Both the position numbers and the translations under genes were made by a program. A stretch of 64,000 nucleotides of DNA from Allobosea sp. LC85 (GTDB taxonomy: Bacteria; Pseudomonadota; Alphaproteobacteria; Rhizobiales; Beijerinckiaceae). The notes below the pieces were generated by a model, which saw only the letters and a list, made by a program, of their open reading frames with translations, was not told where the DNA came from and did no database searches. The DNA is taken from the NCBI RefSeq assembly GCF_000735605.1, contig NZ_JPKG01000029.1, positions 93,476 to 157,475 on the forward strand, in the 5' to 3' direction. Shown in pieces: positions 16,854-25,173 of this stretch (its first letter is position 1; every line of letters begins with the position of its first letter).

Positions 16854-18203
16854 TTACGCCGCAGGCCGCAGGAAGCGGCCGTCGCCCGCCTTGTTGCAGA
16901 TCTTCGCGCCATCCCAGGCAAGAGCACCACGGACATAGGTCGCGGCCACACGGACGCGGAATTCGCGACCCTCGAAGGAGCTCCACTTCACCGCCGCAAG
17001 GCTCTTGCTCGGATCATGGACGAAGCGGCCGGGCTCGAGCACGACGATGTCGGCATCGGCGCCGGGCGCGAGACGGCCCTTGTCGGCGAGCAGGAAGGCC
17101 TTCGCCGGGCCTTCGCAAAGCTGCTTCACCGCCATGGTCGGGGAGATGCCGCGCTCCTCGCAGCCGGTCCACAGCGCCGGCAGCAGGGTCTCGATGCCCG
17201 GACCGCCGGAGGTGTTCTTGAAGATGTTGGGATCGCCCTTCTTCTCCAGCCCCCAGGAGACATGGTCGGAGGAGATGAAATCGCAATGACCGGCGGCGAG
17301 ATGGCTCCAGAGCAGCTCGCTTTCCGCCTTCGGCCGGATCGGCGGGTAGTGCTTGATCTTGGCACCAAAGCGCGGCCCGTGCTCTTCGGCATTGAGCATG
17401 AAATACTGCACGCAGCTCTCGACCGTCGCCTTGTAGCCGGCACGCTTGTAGAGATTGCAAATCTCGAAACCGCGCGAGGTCGAGACATGGACGGCATGGG
17501 CGCGGGCGCCGGTCTCGGCGCCGATCTCGTAGATCCGTGCCGTGGCGAGGTTCTCGACCAGCGGGGTATGGGCGCGCAGGAAGGCGTCGGAGCCGGTATC
17601 GCCGGCCTCGATCAGGCGCGCGATGTTCCGGCGCGTCATTTCCTGGTCCTGGTTATGGACACCGCAGAGAAGGCCGGTCGGCTCGATCAGCTTGAACGCC
17701 TCGTAGAGCGTGTCGTCGCCGATGCGGGGGAAGCGTGTCGGATTCGCCTCGAAGGTCGAGAACTTGAAGGCGCAGGCGCCGGCATCGACGAGGCCCGGAA
17801 TGGCGTGCAGGCCGTTCTCGATGGTGATCGTGGCATAGAGCGCGACATCGACATGCGCGTCGCGTTCGACGATTGCGACCTTCTCGTTGAAGAGCCTGGC
17901 GTTGGTGACCGGCTCGGGCTCGTCATAGGGCATGTCGACCATGACGGTGACGCCACCGGCGGCCGCGGCGCGCGAGCACATGCCGATGCCTTCGTGGTTG
18001 GCCTGGCTCCCGGAATGGACCTGGCCGTCGATCACGCCCGGGATGATCCACTGGCCGCGGAGATCCTGCGTCTCGCGCGCCGAAGGCGGCGTACCGGCGC
18101 CGACAGCGCCGACCTTGCCACCGGTCACGGCGACATAACCACCCTCGATGATCTGGTCGGACAGAACGACGTTACCGCAAAGAACGAGATCGAAATCACT
18201 CAT
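16854..18203 (-). CDS. Amidohydrolase, allantoinase/dihydroorotase-like cyclic amidase
   Basis: The 449-residue protein belongs to the cyclic amidohydrolases (TIM barrel with flanking beta sandwich). Visible are a carboxylatable Lys in CAFKFSTFE, metal-ligand histidines in GVHNQDQ and HAVHVSTSRG, and the catalytic Asp in SSDHVSW. The first metal motif, normally DxHxH, reads DGQVHSG, so Gln replaces the first His; this is also seen in some dihydroorotase-like proteins. The gene leads the seven-gene operon and probably opens a ureide or imide ring. A 15-bp dyad lies about 100 bp upstream. Confidence 0.87.
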   Translation of the reverse strand: MSDFDLVLCGNVVLSDQIIEGGYVAVTGGKVGAVGAGTPPSARETQDLRGQWIIPGVIDGQVHSGSQANHEGIGMCSRAAAAGGVTVMVDMPYDEPEPVTNARLFNEKVAIVERDAHVDVALYATITIENGLHAIPGLVDAGACAFKFSTFEANPTRFPRIGDDTLYEAFKLIEPTGLLCGVHNQDQEMTRRNIARLIEAGDTGSDAFLRAHTPLVENLATARIYEIGAETGARAHAVHVSTSRGFEICNLYKRAGYKATVESCVQYFMLNAEEHGPRFGAKIKHYPPIRPKAESELLWSHLAAGHCDFISSDHVSWGLEKKGDPNIFKNTSGGPGIETLLPALWTGCEERGISPTMAVKQLCEGPAKAFLLADKGRLAPGADADIVVLEPGRFVHDPSKSLAAVKWSSFEGREFRVRVAATYVRGALAWDGAKICNKAGDGRFLRPAA

Positions 18204-18300
18204 GCTCTGATGCCCGGTTGATGCTGTCTGGCCCGCAGGCCACTGGTGTCACGATAGTTGCTCGGCCTCAGAGCCAAACATACCAATTTCGCCGTCGCCC

Positions 18301-18315
18301 ATAATCGGCCGTTAT
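18301..18315. promoter_or_regulatory. Operator-like dyad ATAATCGGCCGTTAT
   Basis: The 15-bp sequence has the form ATA-N9-TAT with near-perfect symmetry and lies 98 bp upstream of the amidohydrolase start. It differs by only a few bases from the site at 19544-19558 in the divergent DUF917/importer region. ATA-N9-TAT is a format used by LysR-type regulators such as Nac; the regulator here is not in the window. Confidence 0.5.
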
Positions 18316-18353
18316 TATGACGACGGACGCGGTGCGATTGCATTTCCGACCGT

Positions 18354-19442
18354 TCACCCGAGCGCATAGCCCGTGAAATCCATCCCGAGCGCCTTCTCGA
18401 CGATCGGATAGACACTGGGATCCGTCACGCTGGAACTCAGCGGGATGCGATCCTTGGCAATGCGCAGGATCGAGAGCTCCATGCCCTCGGTGACATGCCC
18501 GACGCTGACGGGCCGGCCATCCGCATCGAGCGTGGTGATGACATCGGGATAGCTCGCAAGGCGCGCGCCATCGAGATCGGTCACCGCCATGTATTCGTTC
18601 ATGACATGGAGAAGCCGTGCCGCAGCGCCGGAGCCGACCTGGATGGTTCCGATGTCAAAGGCCTCGCTGGTGTACTGCACCGCCTTGCGGACGACAGTCC
18701 CGCGCCCGATGATCGCTCCACCGGCCTCGTCGCAGATTGCGTCGATGATCGCGGGACCGCCCTTGGGCGTCGCGGCCAGGATGCGCTCGCCCAGCGTCAG
18801 CGCCATGGAAATGCCGCCGAGCGCCGCGTGCTTGCGCACATACGCGGCCGGAACCGGATTCCGGCAGGACGCGATGAACCCGCCCGACATGTCCGAGGCC
18901 GTGCGCAGGATCGGCGAGACCTTCCCCGTCGCGCCACGCGTCACCAGCTCGATATAGGAATTCTTCGCGCGATTGCCGCCGACAGCCGTCTGGATCGTTG
19001 CCTCGGGGCTGTTGGCAAGGCCGATCGACCCCATGTCGCCGGTGGGATGGGCGCGGATGTCACCAACGGCGTCGATCACCTTTACGCCCAGGAGGGCGCT
19101 CGGCAGCCAGGCATTGAGTGTGCTCGACATCCCGTTCTGGCCGATGATCAGGCCATAGACAGGCTTGCCCAGCGCCTCCTGCAACAACTGGACGGCCCGG
19201 ACGTAGTCGACGCCCTGCATCTCCCATTCCGTCGTGCCGGCAGGGGCGCCGATTGCGGCCGCCGTCGCGATGATCGCGTCGTCCGGCGCCTCTTCGATCG
19301 AAACCAGTTCCGGCCGACCGGCCATCACCGCTGCAGTCCCCAGCATGCGCCCATGCTCGGCCCAGCCGCCGCCGCCAGCGGCAAAGATCGAGCCGCCGGC
19401 AATCGCCGCCTCGACATCCCCAATTGTCAGAAAACGTCCCAT
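18354..19442 (-). CDS. DUF917 domain-containing protein
   Basis: The 362-residue protein covers the DUF917 family: an N-terminal AAGGGGWAEHGR motif near residue 22, DAVGDIRAHPTGDMGS near residue 125 and a conserved C-terminal domain with PDVITTLDADGRP. DUF917 genes commonly accompany hydantoinase/oxoprolinase-type genes, but no reaction is established. Here it precedes the seven-gene ureide-type operon by 150 bp and is divergent from an amino-acid importer, which ties it to that pathway. It may share a promoter region with the importer, at 19443-19781. Confidence 0.88.
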   Translation of the reverse strand: MGRFLTIGDVEAAIAGGSIFAAGGGGWAEHGRMLGTAAVMAGRPELVSIEEAPDDAIIATAAAIGAPAGTTEWEMQGVDYVRAVQLLQEALGKPVYGLIIGQNGMSSTLNAWLPSALLGVKVIDAVGDIRAHPTGDMGSIGLANSPEATIQTAVGGNRAKNSYIELVTRGATGKVSPILRTASDMSGGFIASCRNPVPAAYVRKHAALGGISMALTLGERILAATPKGGPAIIDAICDEAGGAIIGRGTVVRKAVQYTSEAFDIGTIQVGSGAAARLLHVMNEYMAVTDLDGARLASYPDVITTLDADGRPVSVGHVTEGMELSILRIAKDRIPLSSSVTDPSVYPIVEKALGMDFTGYALG

Positions 19443-19543
19443 CGGTCAGCCTCGAATCAGCCTCGAATGCCGGCAGCCCGCCGGGCCGTGACGAACTTAG
19501 ATGGCTGTACGCCCAAGCGAACATGCTAATTCGGCGGGGAGTC

Positions 19544-19558
19544 ATAACCGGATGTTAT
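19544..19558. promoter_or_regulatory. Operator-like dyad ATAACCGGATGTTAT
   Basis: Perfect 5-bp arms ATAAC/GTTAT around a 5-bp centre give the ATA-N9-TAT format. The site lies 102 bp upstream of the DUF917 start and 224 bp upstream of the importer gene. It matches the site at 18301-18315 at 12 of 15 positions. Confidence 0.5.
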
Positions 19559-19633
19559 TCGCACGCATGCGACCGAACCTGCCGCGACGCCACCCCGCCT
19601 ACCGGGTGCGCGCCGGAGGCCGGCGGCAGTGCC

Positions 19634-19648
19634 TTAACATAAGGTTAT
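19634..19648. promoter_or_regulatory. Third operator-like dyad TTAACATAAGGTTAT
   Basis: The 15-bp sequence has the arms TAAC/GTTA around ATAAG and the same spacing as the sites at 18301 and 19544, here about 134 bp upstream of the solute-binding protein start. The match to the other two is limited to the arms. Confidence 0.4.
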
Positions 19649-19781
19649 GGAACCCCGACAATAAGTGATTGGTAAGGCATGAATTCGCGCTGTTAGAGTT
19701 TTGTCGCTGGGGTGGCAGGATTGTTGCAAGCGACAGGCGCGGCGATCGCGCCCCCCAGCGACAGCATCTAACGGGAGCAGG

Positions 19782-20660
19782 ATGATGAAGTTTTTGTCGG
19801 TCAAGGCGGCGCGCACGGCCGTTCAGGGTATCGCCATGGCGGCGCTCCTTGTCACCCCGGTGCTCGCCCAGGACGCCGATCATCCGGCCAATGAGAAGCT
19901 GAAGGTGGCTTGCGACCTCGGCTTTGCCCCGTTCTGCTTCAAGACGGCGGCCGGCGAGACCACCGGTTTCACGTACGACATGTCGCTGGCGCTGGCCCAG
20001 AAGCTGGGCCGCCCGGGCGTCGACGTCACGGACTCGAACTTCTCGGCGATCTTCGCCGGCCTCTTCTCCAAGCGCTATGAGATGATCCCGGCGCCGACCA
20101 ACATCACGCCGGAGCGCGCGCAGCAGATGCTGTTCAGCGAGCCCTATATGCCGACCGGCCTCGGCTTCCTCGTCAAGAAGGGCGGCAAGATCGCCAATCT
20201 CGAGGATCTGAAGGGCAAGGCGCTGACGGTCAACAATGGCAGCATTTCCGACAAGTGGCTGACCGACAACGAAGCCAAGTACGGCTACACGGTCCAGCGC
20301 TACAACAAGAATGCCGACGCGGTGCAGGCCGTGATGATCGGCCGCGCCTTCGCCAACGTCGCCGATGCGCCGGTCTCGCGCTATGTCTCGACGCAGACGC
20401 CTGCTGCCGAGGTCGCGTTCGTGCTCGATAGCGGTCGCAATTTCGGCATCGCCTTCCGCAAGGAGGACGCCGCATTTCGCGCCAAGGTCGAGGACGCCCT
20501 CGAATGCATCAAGACGGACGGCACTCTCGCCAAGATCCATGAGAAGTGGTTCGGCGTGAAGCCGGACGCCTCGTCCTCCTCGGCGAAGATCTATCCGGGC
20601 GTCGGTGCTCCGGACTTCGAGGGCTACGACGCGACCGAGCACAAGGCCGTCTGTAAGTGA
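19782..20660 (+). CDS. Amino-acid-type ABC transporter substrate-binding protein
   Basis: The 292-residue precursor has a Sec signal peptide ending near residue 30 ([11 protein letters not shown]), followed by an SBP_bac_3 domain: [13 protein letters not shown] at the ligand-binding start, then [13 protein letters not shown] and [15 protein letters not shown]. It delivers a small polar ligand to the two permeases downstream in the periplasm. Tandem ATGs occur at 19782 and 19785, preceded by a GGGAGCAGG Shine-Dalgarno. The stop overlaps the GTG of the ATPase gene. Being divergent from the DUF917 gene, it may import the cyclic compound used by this locus. Confidence 0.92.
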   Translation: MMKFLSVKAARTAVQGIAMAALLVTPVLAQDADHPANEKLKVACDLGFAPFCFKTAAGETTGFTYDMSLALAQKLGRPGVDVTDSNFSAIFAGLFSKRYEMIPAPTNITPERAQQMLFSEPYMPTGLGFLVKKGGKIANLEDLKGKALTVNNGSISDKWLTDNEAKYGYTVQRYNKNADAVQAVMIGRAFANVADAPVSRYVSTQTPAAEVAFVLDSGRNFGIAFRKEDAAFRAKVEDALECIKTDGTLAKIHEKWFGVKPDASSSSAKIYPGVGAPDFEGYDATEHKAVCK

Positions 20661-21424
20661 CGTCAGCGACCGCAATCACGCCTGCATCCGCAGGCCCGAT
20701 CGTCGCCATCGACGGTCTGCGGAAGAGCTTCGGCAATGTCGAGGTCCTGCGCGGCGTCGATCTCAGGGTCGCCCAGGGCGAGGCCGTCGTGATCGTCGGC
20801 TCGTCCGGCTCGGGCAAGAGCACCTGCCTGCGCTGCATCAACCGGCTGGAAGAGCCGACCGCGGGAACCATCCGCGTCGGCGGCGAGGAAGTGACCGGTG
20901 CGAAGGTCGATCTCAACCTGCTGCGCCGGCGCATCGGCATGGTGTTCCAGGGCATCAACCTCTATCCGCACAAGACCGCCCTGGGAAACGTGACCCTGGC
21001 GCTGCGCAAGGTCGCAGGCCTGGGAAAGGCCGAGGCCGAGCAGAAGGCGCGCCACCATCTCGAACTGGTCGGGCTCGCGCACAAGGCCGACTCCTATCCG
21101 GCGCAATTGTCGGGCGGCCAGCAGCAGCGCGTCGGCATTGCCCGCGCCATGGCGCTGGAGCCGCAGGTGATGCTCTTCGACGAGCCGACCTCGGCACTGG
21201 ACCCTGAACTCGTGGGCGAAGTTCTGAACGTCATGGTCCGCACCAAGGAGATGGGCATGACCATGATCGTCGTGACACATGAGATGCATTTCGCGCGCGA
21301 TGTCGCTGATCGCGTCGTGTTCATGGATCATGGCGCCGTGCTGGCGGAAGGCACGCCGGAAGACATTCTGGTCTCGCCGCAACATCAGCGCATCCGCGAC
21401 TTCGTCACGCGTTCCAGGGCCTGA
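20657..21424 (+). CDS. Amino-acid-type ABC transporter ATP-binding protein
   Basis: The 255-residue ATPase has Walker [10 protein letters not shown], signature [14 protein letters not shown], Walker [15 protein letters not shown] and switch His in VVTHEMHFA, the HisP/GlnQ pattern. The GTG start at 20657 overlaps the TGA of the binding-protein gene (GTGA), so translation is coupled. The first 17 residues ([13 protein letters not shown]) are a short low-complexity extension before the usual domain start. It works with the permeases at 21434 and 22108. Confidence 0.93.
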   Translation: MTSATAITPASAGPIVAIDGLRKSFGNVEVLRGVDLRVAQGEAVVIVGSSGSGKSTCLRCINRLEEPTAGTIRVGGEEVTGAKVDLNLLRRRIGMVFQGINLYPHKTALGNVTLALRKVAGLGKAEAEQKARHHLELVGLAHKADSYPAQLSGGQQQRVGIARAMALEPQVMLFDEPTSALDPELVGEVLNVMVRTKEMGMTMIVVTHEMHFARDVADRVVFMDHGAVLAEGTPEDILVSPQHQRIRDFVTRSRA

Positions 21425-21433
21425 CGGCACGTC

Positions 21434-22108
21434 ATGGACCAGATCGTCCGCTATTTCTTCGATTTCTCGCTGATGTCCGCCTATTGGCCGGATATCCTGC
21501 GCGGCTTCCTCATCACCATCGAAATGTCGATCCTGACGGTGCTGATCGGCGTGCCGCTCGGCCTCGCCATCGCGATCCTGCGGCTCTACGGCTTCAGGCC
21601 GCTGAACGCGCTGATCATCCTCTACATCGATTTCTTCCGCTCGATCCCGCAGCTGGTGCTGATCGTGCTGGCCTATTTCGCGCTGCCCTCTTTCGGGCTG
21701 ATGCTGAGTCCGTTCACCGCCACTGTCCTGGCGCTGGCGATCGTGCTCTCAGCCTTCTCCGAGGAGATCTTCTGGGCCGGCATCAGTGCGGTCGCCAAAG
21801 GCCAGTGGGAAGCCGGGCGCTCGACCGGCCTCGGCTTCAACCAGACGCTGGTCCATATCATCCTGCCGCAGGTCGTGCGCATCTCGATCCCACCCCTGAC
21901 CAATCGCGCGATCGGCATCAGCAAGGGCACGACGCTCGGCTCGGTCGTCGCCGTCCCCGAACTGCTCAATGTGACATCGAGCATTCAGTCGAACGTCGCC
22001 AATCCGACAGCCCTCACCGTCGGTGCGCTGCTGTTCCTCGCCCTGTTCCTGCCGTTCGTGCGCTTCACGCGCTGGCTCGAACGCGCCTACGCTCATCCGA
22101 GGTCGTGA
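21434..22108 (+). CDS. Amino-acid-type ABC transporter permease 1
   Basis: The 224-residue membrane protein has about five transmembrane segments of the HisM/HisQ type (His/Glu/Gln/Arg/opine family), with FFRSIPQLVLIVLAYFALP and the EAA loop EAGRSTGLGFNQT near residue 133. It starts 9 bp after the ATPase stop, and its own stop overlaps the next ATG (TGATG). It forms a heterodimeric channel with the second permease. Confidence 0.93.
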   Translation: MDQIVRYFFDFSLMSAYWPDILRGFLITIEMSILTVLIGVPLGLAIAILRLYGFRPLNALIILYIDFFRSIPQLVLIVLAYFALPSFGLMLSPFTATVLALAIVLSAFSEEIFWAGISAVAKGQWEAGRSTGLGFNQTLVHIILPQVVRISIPPLTNRAIGISKGTTLGSVVAVPELLNVTSSIQSNVANPTALTVGALLFLALFLPFVRFTRWLERAYAHPRS

Positions 22109-22782
22109 TGGACGAACTCGTCACGACATTCCTCAATATCGACGTCCTCCGGGAAGTCTGGCCGCTGCTCCTGCAGGGCTTCTGGATGACGCTCGCGCTC
22201 GCCGCAGTCGCCGTGCCACTGTCGGTTGCCTGCGGTGTCGCCATCGCGATGGCGCAGGATTCGTCGAACAGAGCGCTGCGGATGCTGCTGGTCGCCTATG
22301 TCGACGTCATGCGGGCGATCCCGCCGCTGGTGCTGCTGATCTTCATCTTCTTCGGCCTGCCCTTCCTCGGGCTGAAGCTCAACGAGTTCACCGCCGCAGT
22401 ACTGGCGCTGACCCTCAACGGCTCCAGCTATTTCGCCGAGATCTTCCGTGCCGGCATCGAGTCCGTGCCGAAGGGGCAGCGCGAAGCGGCACGCTCCACC
22501 GGGCTCACCTGGCGCCAGAGCATGACCTATGTCGTGGTGCCGCAAGGTGCGCGCAATGTCCTGCCCGACCTGATCAGCAACACGGTCGAGCTGGTGAAAC
22601 AGACCTCGATCGCCTCGGCCGTTGCCCTGCAGGAACTGCTGCGTTCCGCGCAGCTCGCCCAGGGCCTTCTGTACAACCCGACACCGCTGGTTGCGGTCGC
22701 GATCGTCTATTTCCTGATGTTCTGGCCGTTCGTCCGGATGGTGTCGCGCCTGCAGCACAGGGCCGTCGCGCAGGCCGGATGA
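22108..22782 (+). CDS. Amino-acid-type ABC transporter permease 2
   Basis: This second 224-residue HisM-type permease has RAIPPLVLLIFIFFGLP in the channel region and an EAA loop REAARSTGLTWRQS near residue 130. The ATG at 22108 overlaps the preceding stop. Its last 209 bp are overlapped in antisense by the extended 3' end of the NHL-repeat gene, which is unusual for a compact locus. Confidence 0.92.
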   Translation: MDELVTTFLNIDVLREVWPLLLQGFWMTLALAAVAVPLSVACGVAIAMAQDSSNRALRMLLVAYVDVMRAIPPLVLLIFIFFGLPFLGLKLNEFTAAVLALTLNGSSYFAEIFRAGIESVPKGQREAARSTGLTWRQSMTYVVVPQGARNVLPDLISNTVELVKQTSIASAVALQELLRSAQLAQGLLYNPTPLVAVAIVYFLMFWPFVRMVSRLQHRAVAQAG

Positions 22783-23659
22783 TCGTCAACCCGCGTCCAG
22801 CCATCTGTGTTTGCATCGGGAACAGCCGCGTCAGGCGGTTGGGGCTGGTCTCCGCAAGGAGGATGTCGCCGTTCGGCGCGAGCCACATGCCATGGGCACC
22901 GTTCAGGACCGGACGACAGCGGCCGAGCAGGCCCCCATCCGGCGTCAGCAGGCTGAGCGTGGGAATCGAGTCGCAGACATGGATGCGATCGGCGGCATCG
23001 GCGACGACATCTTGCGGGCGCAGAAACCCATCCCAGACGGCAAGCAGATCACCGTTGGCCGTGAAGGCCTGCACACGGCTGTTCTCGCGATCGGCGACGA
23101 TCACGCGGCCATCGCTGAGAACGCAGAGGCCATGCGGCGTCAGGAACGCGCCCGGCGCCGTGCCGACGGAGCCCCAGCTCGACAGATGCCGCCCAGCGCG
23201 ATCGAACCGATGCACGAGCGCGTGGCCGTAGCCATCCGCCACGTAGAAGCCCCCGTCCGGGGCAAAGGCGATGTCGCTGGGATGATTGAACGGCGCGCAG
23301 GGCTGATGCGTCTCCCCGATCTGGCGCCGCACGGTGCCATTCCAATCGCAGAACAGGATGCGGTGGGCATCACGATCGACAATGGCGATCACGCCATCGG
23401 GGCCTGCCGCGATCTTGTGCGCATCGAAGCAGAGGCCTTCGCCCCAGCTCGCGATGCGGTGCCCCTCGCCCGAGAGAACCACCACGCAGGGGCCCGGAGC
23501 GTCGACCGCGACGTCGGACCGCAGCAGCACGTAGACGCGACCTTCGGCATCGCTCGTAACGTCGGTGATCTTTCCGGCTGTTTGGCCAAGGTCGCCCCAT
23601 GGCCGCTCGACGCCAAAGCTCCGCTCGCCCAGCCGGACGCGCAATTCCGTCTTCATCAT
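22574..23659 (-). CDS. NHL-repeat / SMP-30-like beta-propeller protein with an antisense 3' overlap
   Basis: From the tandem ATG at 23659/23656 the frame encodes 361 residues. About residues 20-290 show repeated NHL-type blades, for example HPSDIAFAPDGGFYVADGYG, TPHGLCVLSDGRVIVADREN and LRPQDVVADAADRIHVCDS. Beyond about residue 290 the sequence turns into arginine- and proline-rich text typical of a shadow frame and runs 209 bp into the convergent permease gene. The native stop has therefore probably been lost, or the protein is naturally extended. The gene is divergent from the D-hydantoinase. Its role could be lactonase-like or a binding scaffold; no catalytic residues could be identified with confidence. 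Confidence 0.75.
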   Translation of the reverse strand: MMKTELRVRLGERSFGVERPWGDLGQTAGKITDVTSDAEGRVYVLLRSDVAVDAPGPCVVVLSGEGHRIASWGEGLCFDAHKIAAGPDGVIAIVDRDAHRILFCDWNGTVRRQIGETHQPCAPFNHPSDIAFAPDGGFYVADGYGHALVHRFDRAGRHLSSWGSVGTAPGAFLTPHGLCVLSDGRVIVADRENSRVQAFTANGDLLAVWDGFLRPQDVVADAADRIHVCDSIPTLSLLTPDGGLLGRCRPVLNGAHGMWLAPNGDILLAETSPNRLTRLFPMQTQMAGRGLTIIRPARRPCAAGATPSGRTARTSGNRRSRPQPAVSGCTEGPGRAARNAAVPAGQRPRRSRSVSPARPCC

Positions 23660-23730
23660 CCCCTCGAGACTGCGGCGCAGCCGCGCCGGCTTGTGAATGG
23701 CGAGCCAGCCGCCAGAACCGGAGAACTGCA

Positions 23731-25173
23731 ATGAGCGATTTCGATCTCGTCATCCGTGGCGGAACGACGGTGACCGCGACCGACATCTCCGTTTGCGATG
23801 TCGGCGTCAAGGATGGGTTGATTGCCGCGATCGGCGCCGGCCTGCCTCGGGGCGACACCGATATCGAGGCGAAGGGATTGCTGGTCCTTCCGGGCGGGGT
23901 CGACACGCATGTGCATCTCGACCAGCCCTTCTCGTCCGGCGCCGATATCGCCGACGATTTTGCAAGCGGGACAGCATCGGCTGCGGCGGGTGGGACGACG
24001 ACGGTCATCTGCCACGCGCCCCAGACGCGCGGCGGATCGCTCACCGAGGCCGTTGCGGCCTATGCCGTGAAGGCAAAGCAGGCGCGCATCGATCACGGCT
24101 TCCACCTGCTGATCAACGACCCGACCCCTGAGGTGCTCGAGCGGGAACTGCCGGCGCTGGTGGAAGCGGGGCATCGCTCCGTGAAGGTGTTCATGACCTA
24201 TGAGAGCAACCGTCTCGCCGATGCGCAGATCCTGCAGACGCTCGCGGCGGCGCGGCGCGCCGGAGCGCTCGTCTGCGTGCATGCCGAACATCATGAACTG
24301 ATCGGCTGGCTGACGCAGGCGCTGCTGGCGGCAGGGCTGAGCGCGCCGAGGCATCTCGCCTGGGCGAAGCCCATGGTGGTCGAGCGCGAAGCGACGCACC
24401 GCATTCTGGCGCTGGCGGAGGCGCTCGACACTCCGGTTCAGGTCTTCCACGTCTCGGGCGCGCAATCCGGGGAGGAGGTGGCGCGCGCCCGGGCCCGCGG
24501 CCAGAAGGCCTGGGCCGAAACCTGCACCCAGTATCTCGTGCTCGGTGAATCCGACATGGACCGGCCGGGCTTCGAAGGGGCGAAGTTCATGATCTCGCCG
24601 GCCCTGCGCCCGCCGGCCGACCGCGAGGCCCTGTGGCAGCTCATCCGCGACGGCGTCATCGACATCGTCTCATCCGATCATTCGCCGCTGCGTTTCGACG
24701 ATCCGCGCGGCAAGAAGCAGCACGGAGAAACCGCCCCCTTCAACAAGATCCCGAACGGCGTCCCCGGCCTGGCAGCGCGCTTGCCCATCCTCTATTCCGA
24801 GGGTGTCGCCAAGGGACGAATCGACCTGCGCACCTTCGTCTCCCTCGTTGCGACCAATCCGGCACGCCGCTTCGGGCTTGCCCCGCGCAAAGGGTCCATT
24901 GCGATCGGCGCCGACGCCGATATCGTCCTCTTCGATCCGACCAAACGCGTGCGCCTGACCAATGCGCTGCAGCACCATGGCAGCGACTACACGCCATATG
25001 AGGGGCTCGAGGTTCAGGGATATCCCACCGCGACTTACCAGCGCGGCCAGTTGATCTTCGACGGCACCACTGTGCTGGCGCAGCCTGGTGCCGGACGGCA
25101 AATTGCGCGACCGGCCTATGCGGAAATCGCCCCCACGGGACGTTTCCCGACGCCGTTCAATCCGTTCGAATAG
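23731..25173 (+). CDS. Dihydropyrimidinase / D-hydantoinase-type amidohydrolase
   Basis: The 480-residue enzyme shows the full cyclic amidohydrolase set: DTHVHLDQPF near residue 60 (HxH metal ligands), SVKVFMTYE with the carboxylated Lys near residue 152, the His of VCVHAEHHE near 186, HVSGAQSG near 243 and the catalytic Asp in SSDHSPLRF near 318. It hydrolyses 5,6-dihydropyrimidines or 5-monosubstituted hydantoins to N-carbamoyl acids in the cytoplasm. The product could be taken by the M20 hydrolase of the nearby operon. Its length and motifs are normal, in contrast with the second amidohydrolase at 16854. Confidence 0.92.
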   Translation: MSDFDLVIRGGTTVTATDISVCDVGVKDGLIAAIGAGLPRGDTDIEAKGLLVLPGGVDTHVHLDQPFSSGADIADDFASGTASAAAGGTTTVICHAPQTRGGSLTEAVAAYAVKAKQARIDHGFHLLINDPTPEVLERELPALVEAGHRSVKVFMTYESNRLADAQILQTLAAARRAGALVCVHAEHHELIGWLTQALLAAGLSAPRHLAWAKPMVVEREATHRILALAEALDTPVQVFHVSGAQSGEEVARARARGQKAWAETCTQYLVLGESDMDRPGFEGAKFMISPALRPPADREALWQLIRDGVIDIVSSDHSPLRFDDPRGKKQHGETAPFNKIPNGVPGLAARLPILYSEGVAKGRIDLRTFVSLVATNPARRFGLAPRKGSIAIGADADIVLFDPTKRVRLTNALQHHGSDYTPYEGLEVQGYPTATYQRGQLIFDGTTVLAQPGAGRQIARPAYAEIAPTGRFPTPFNPFE

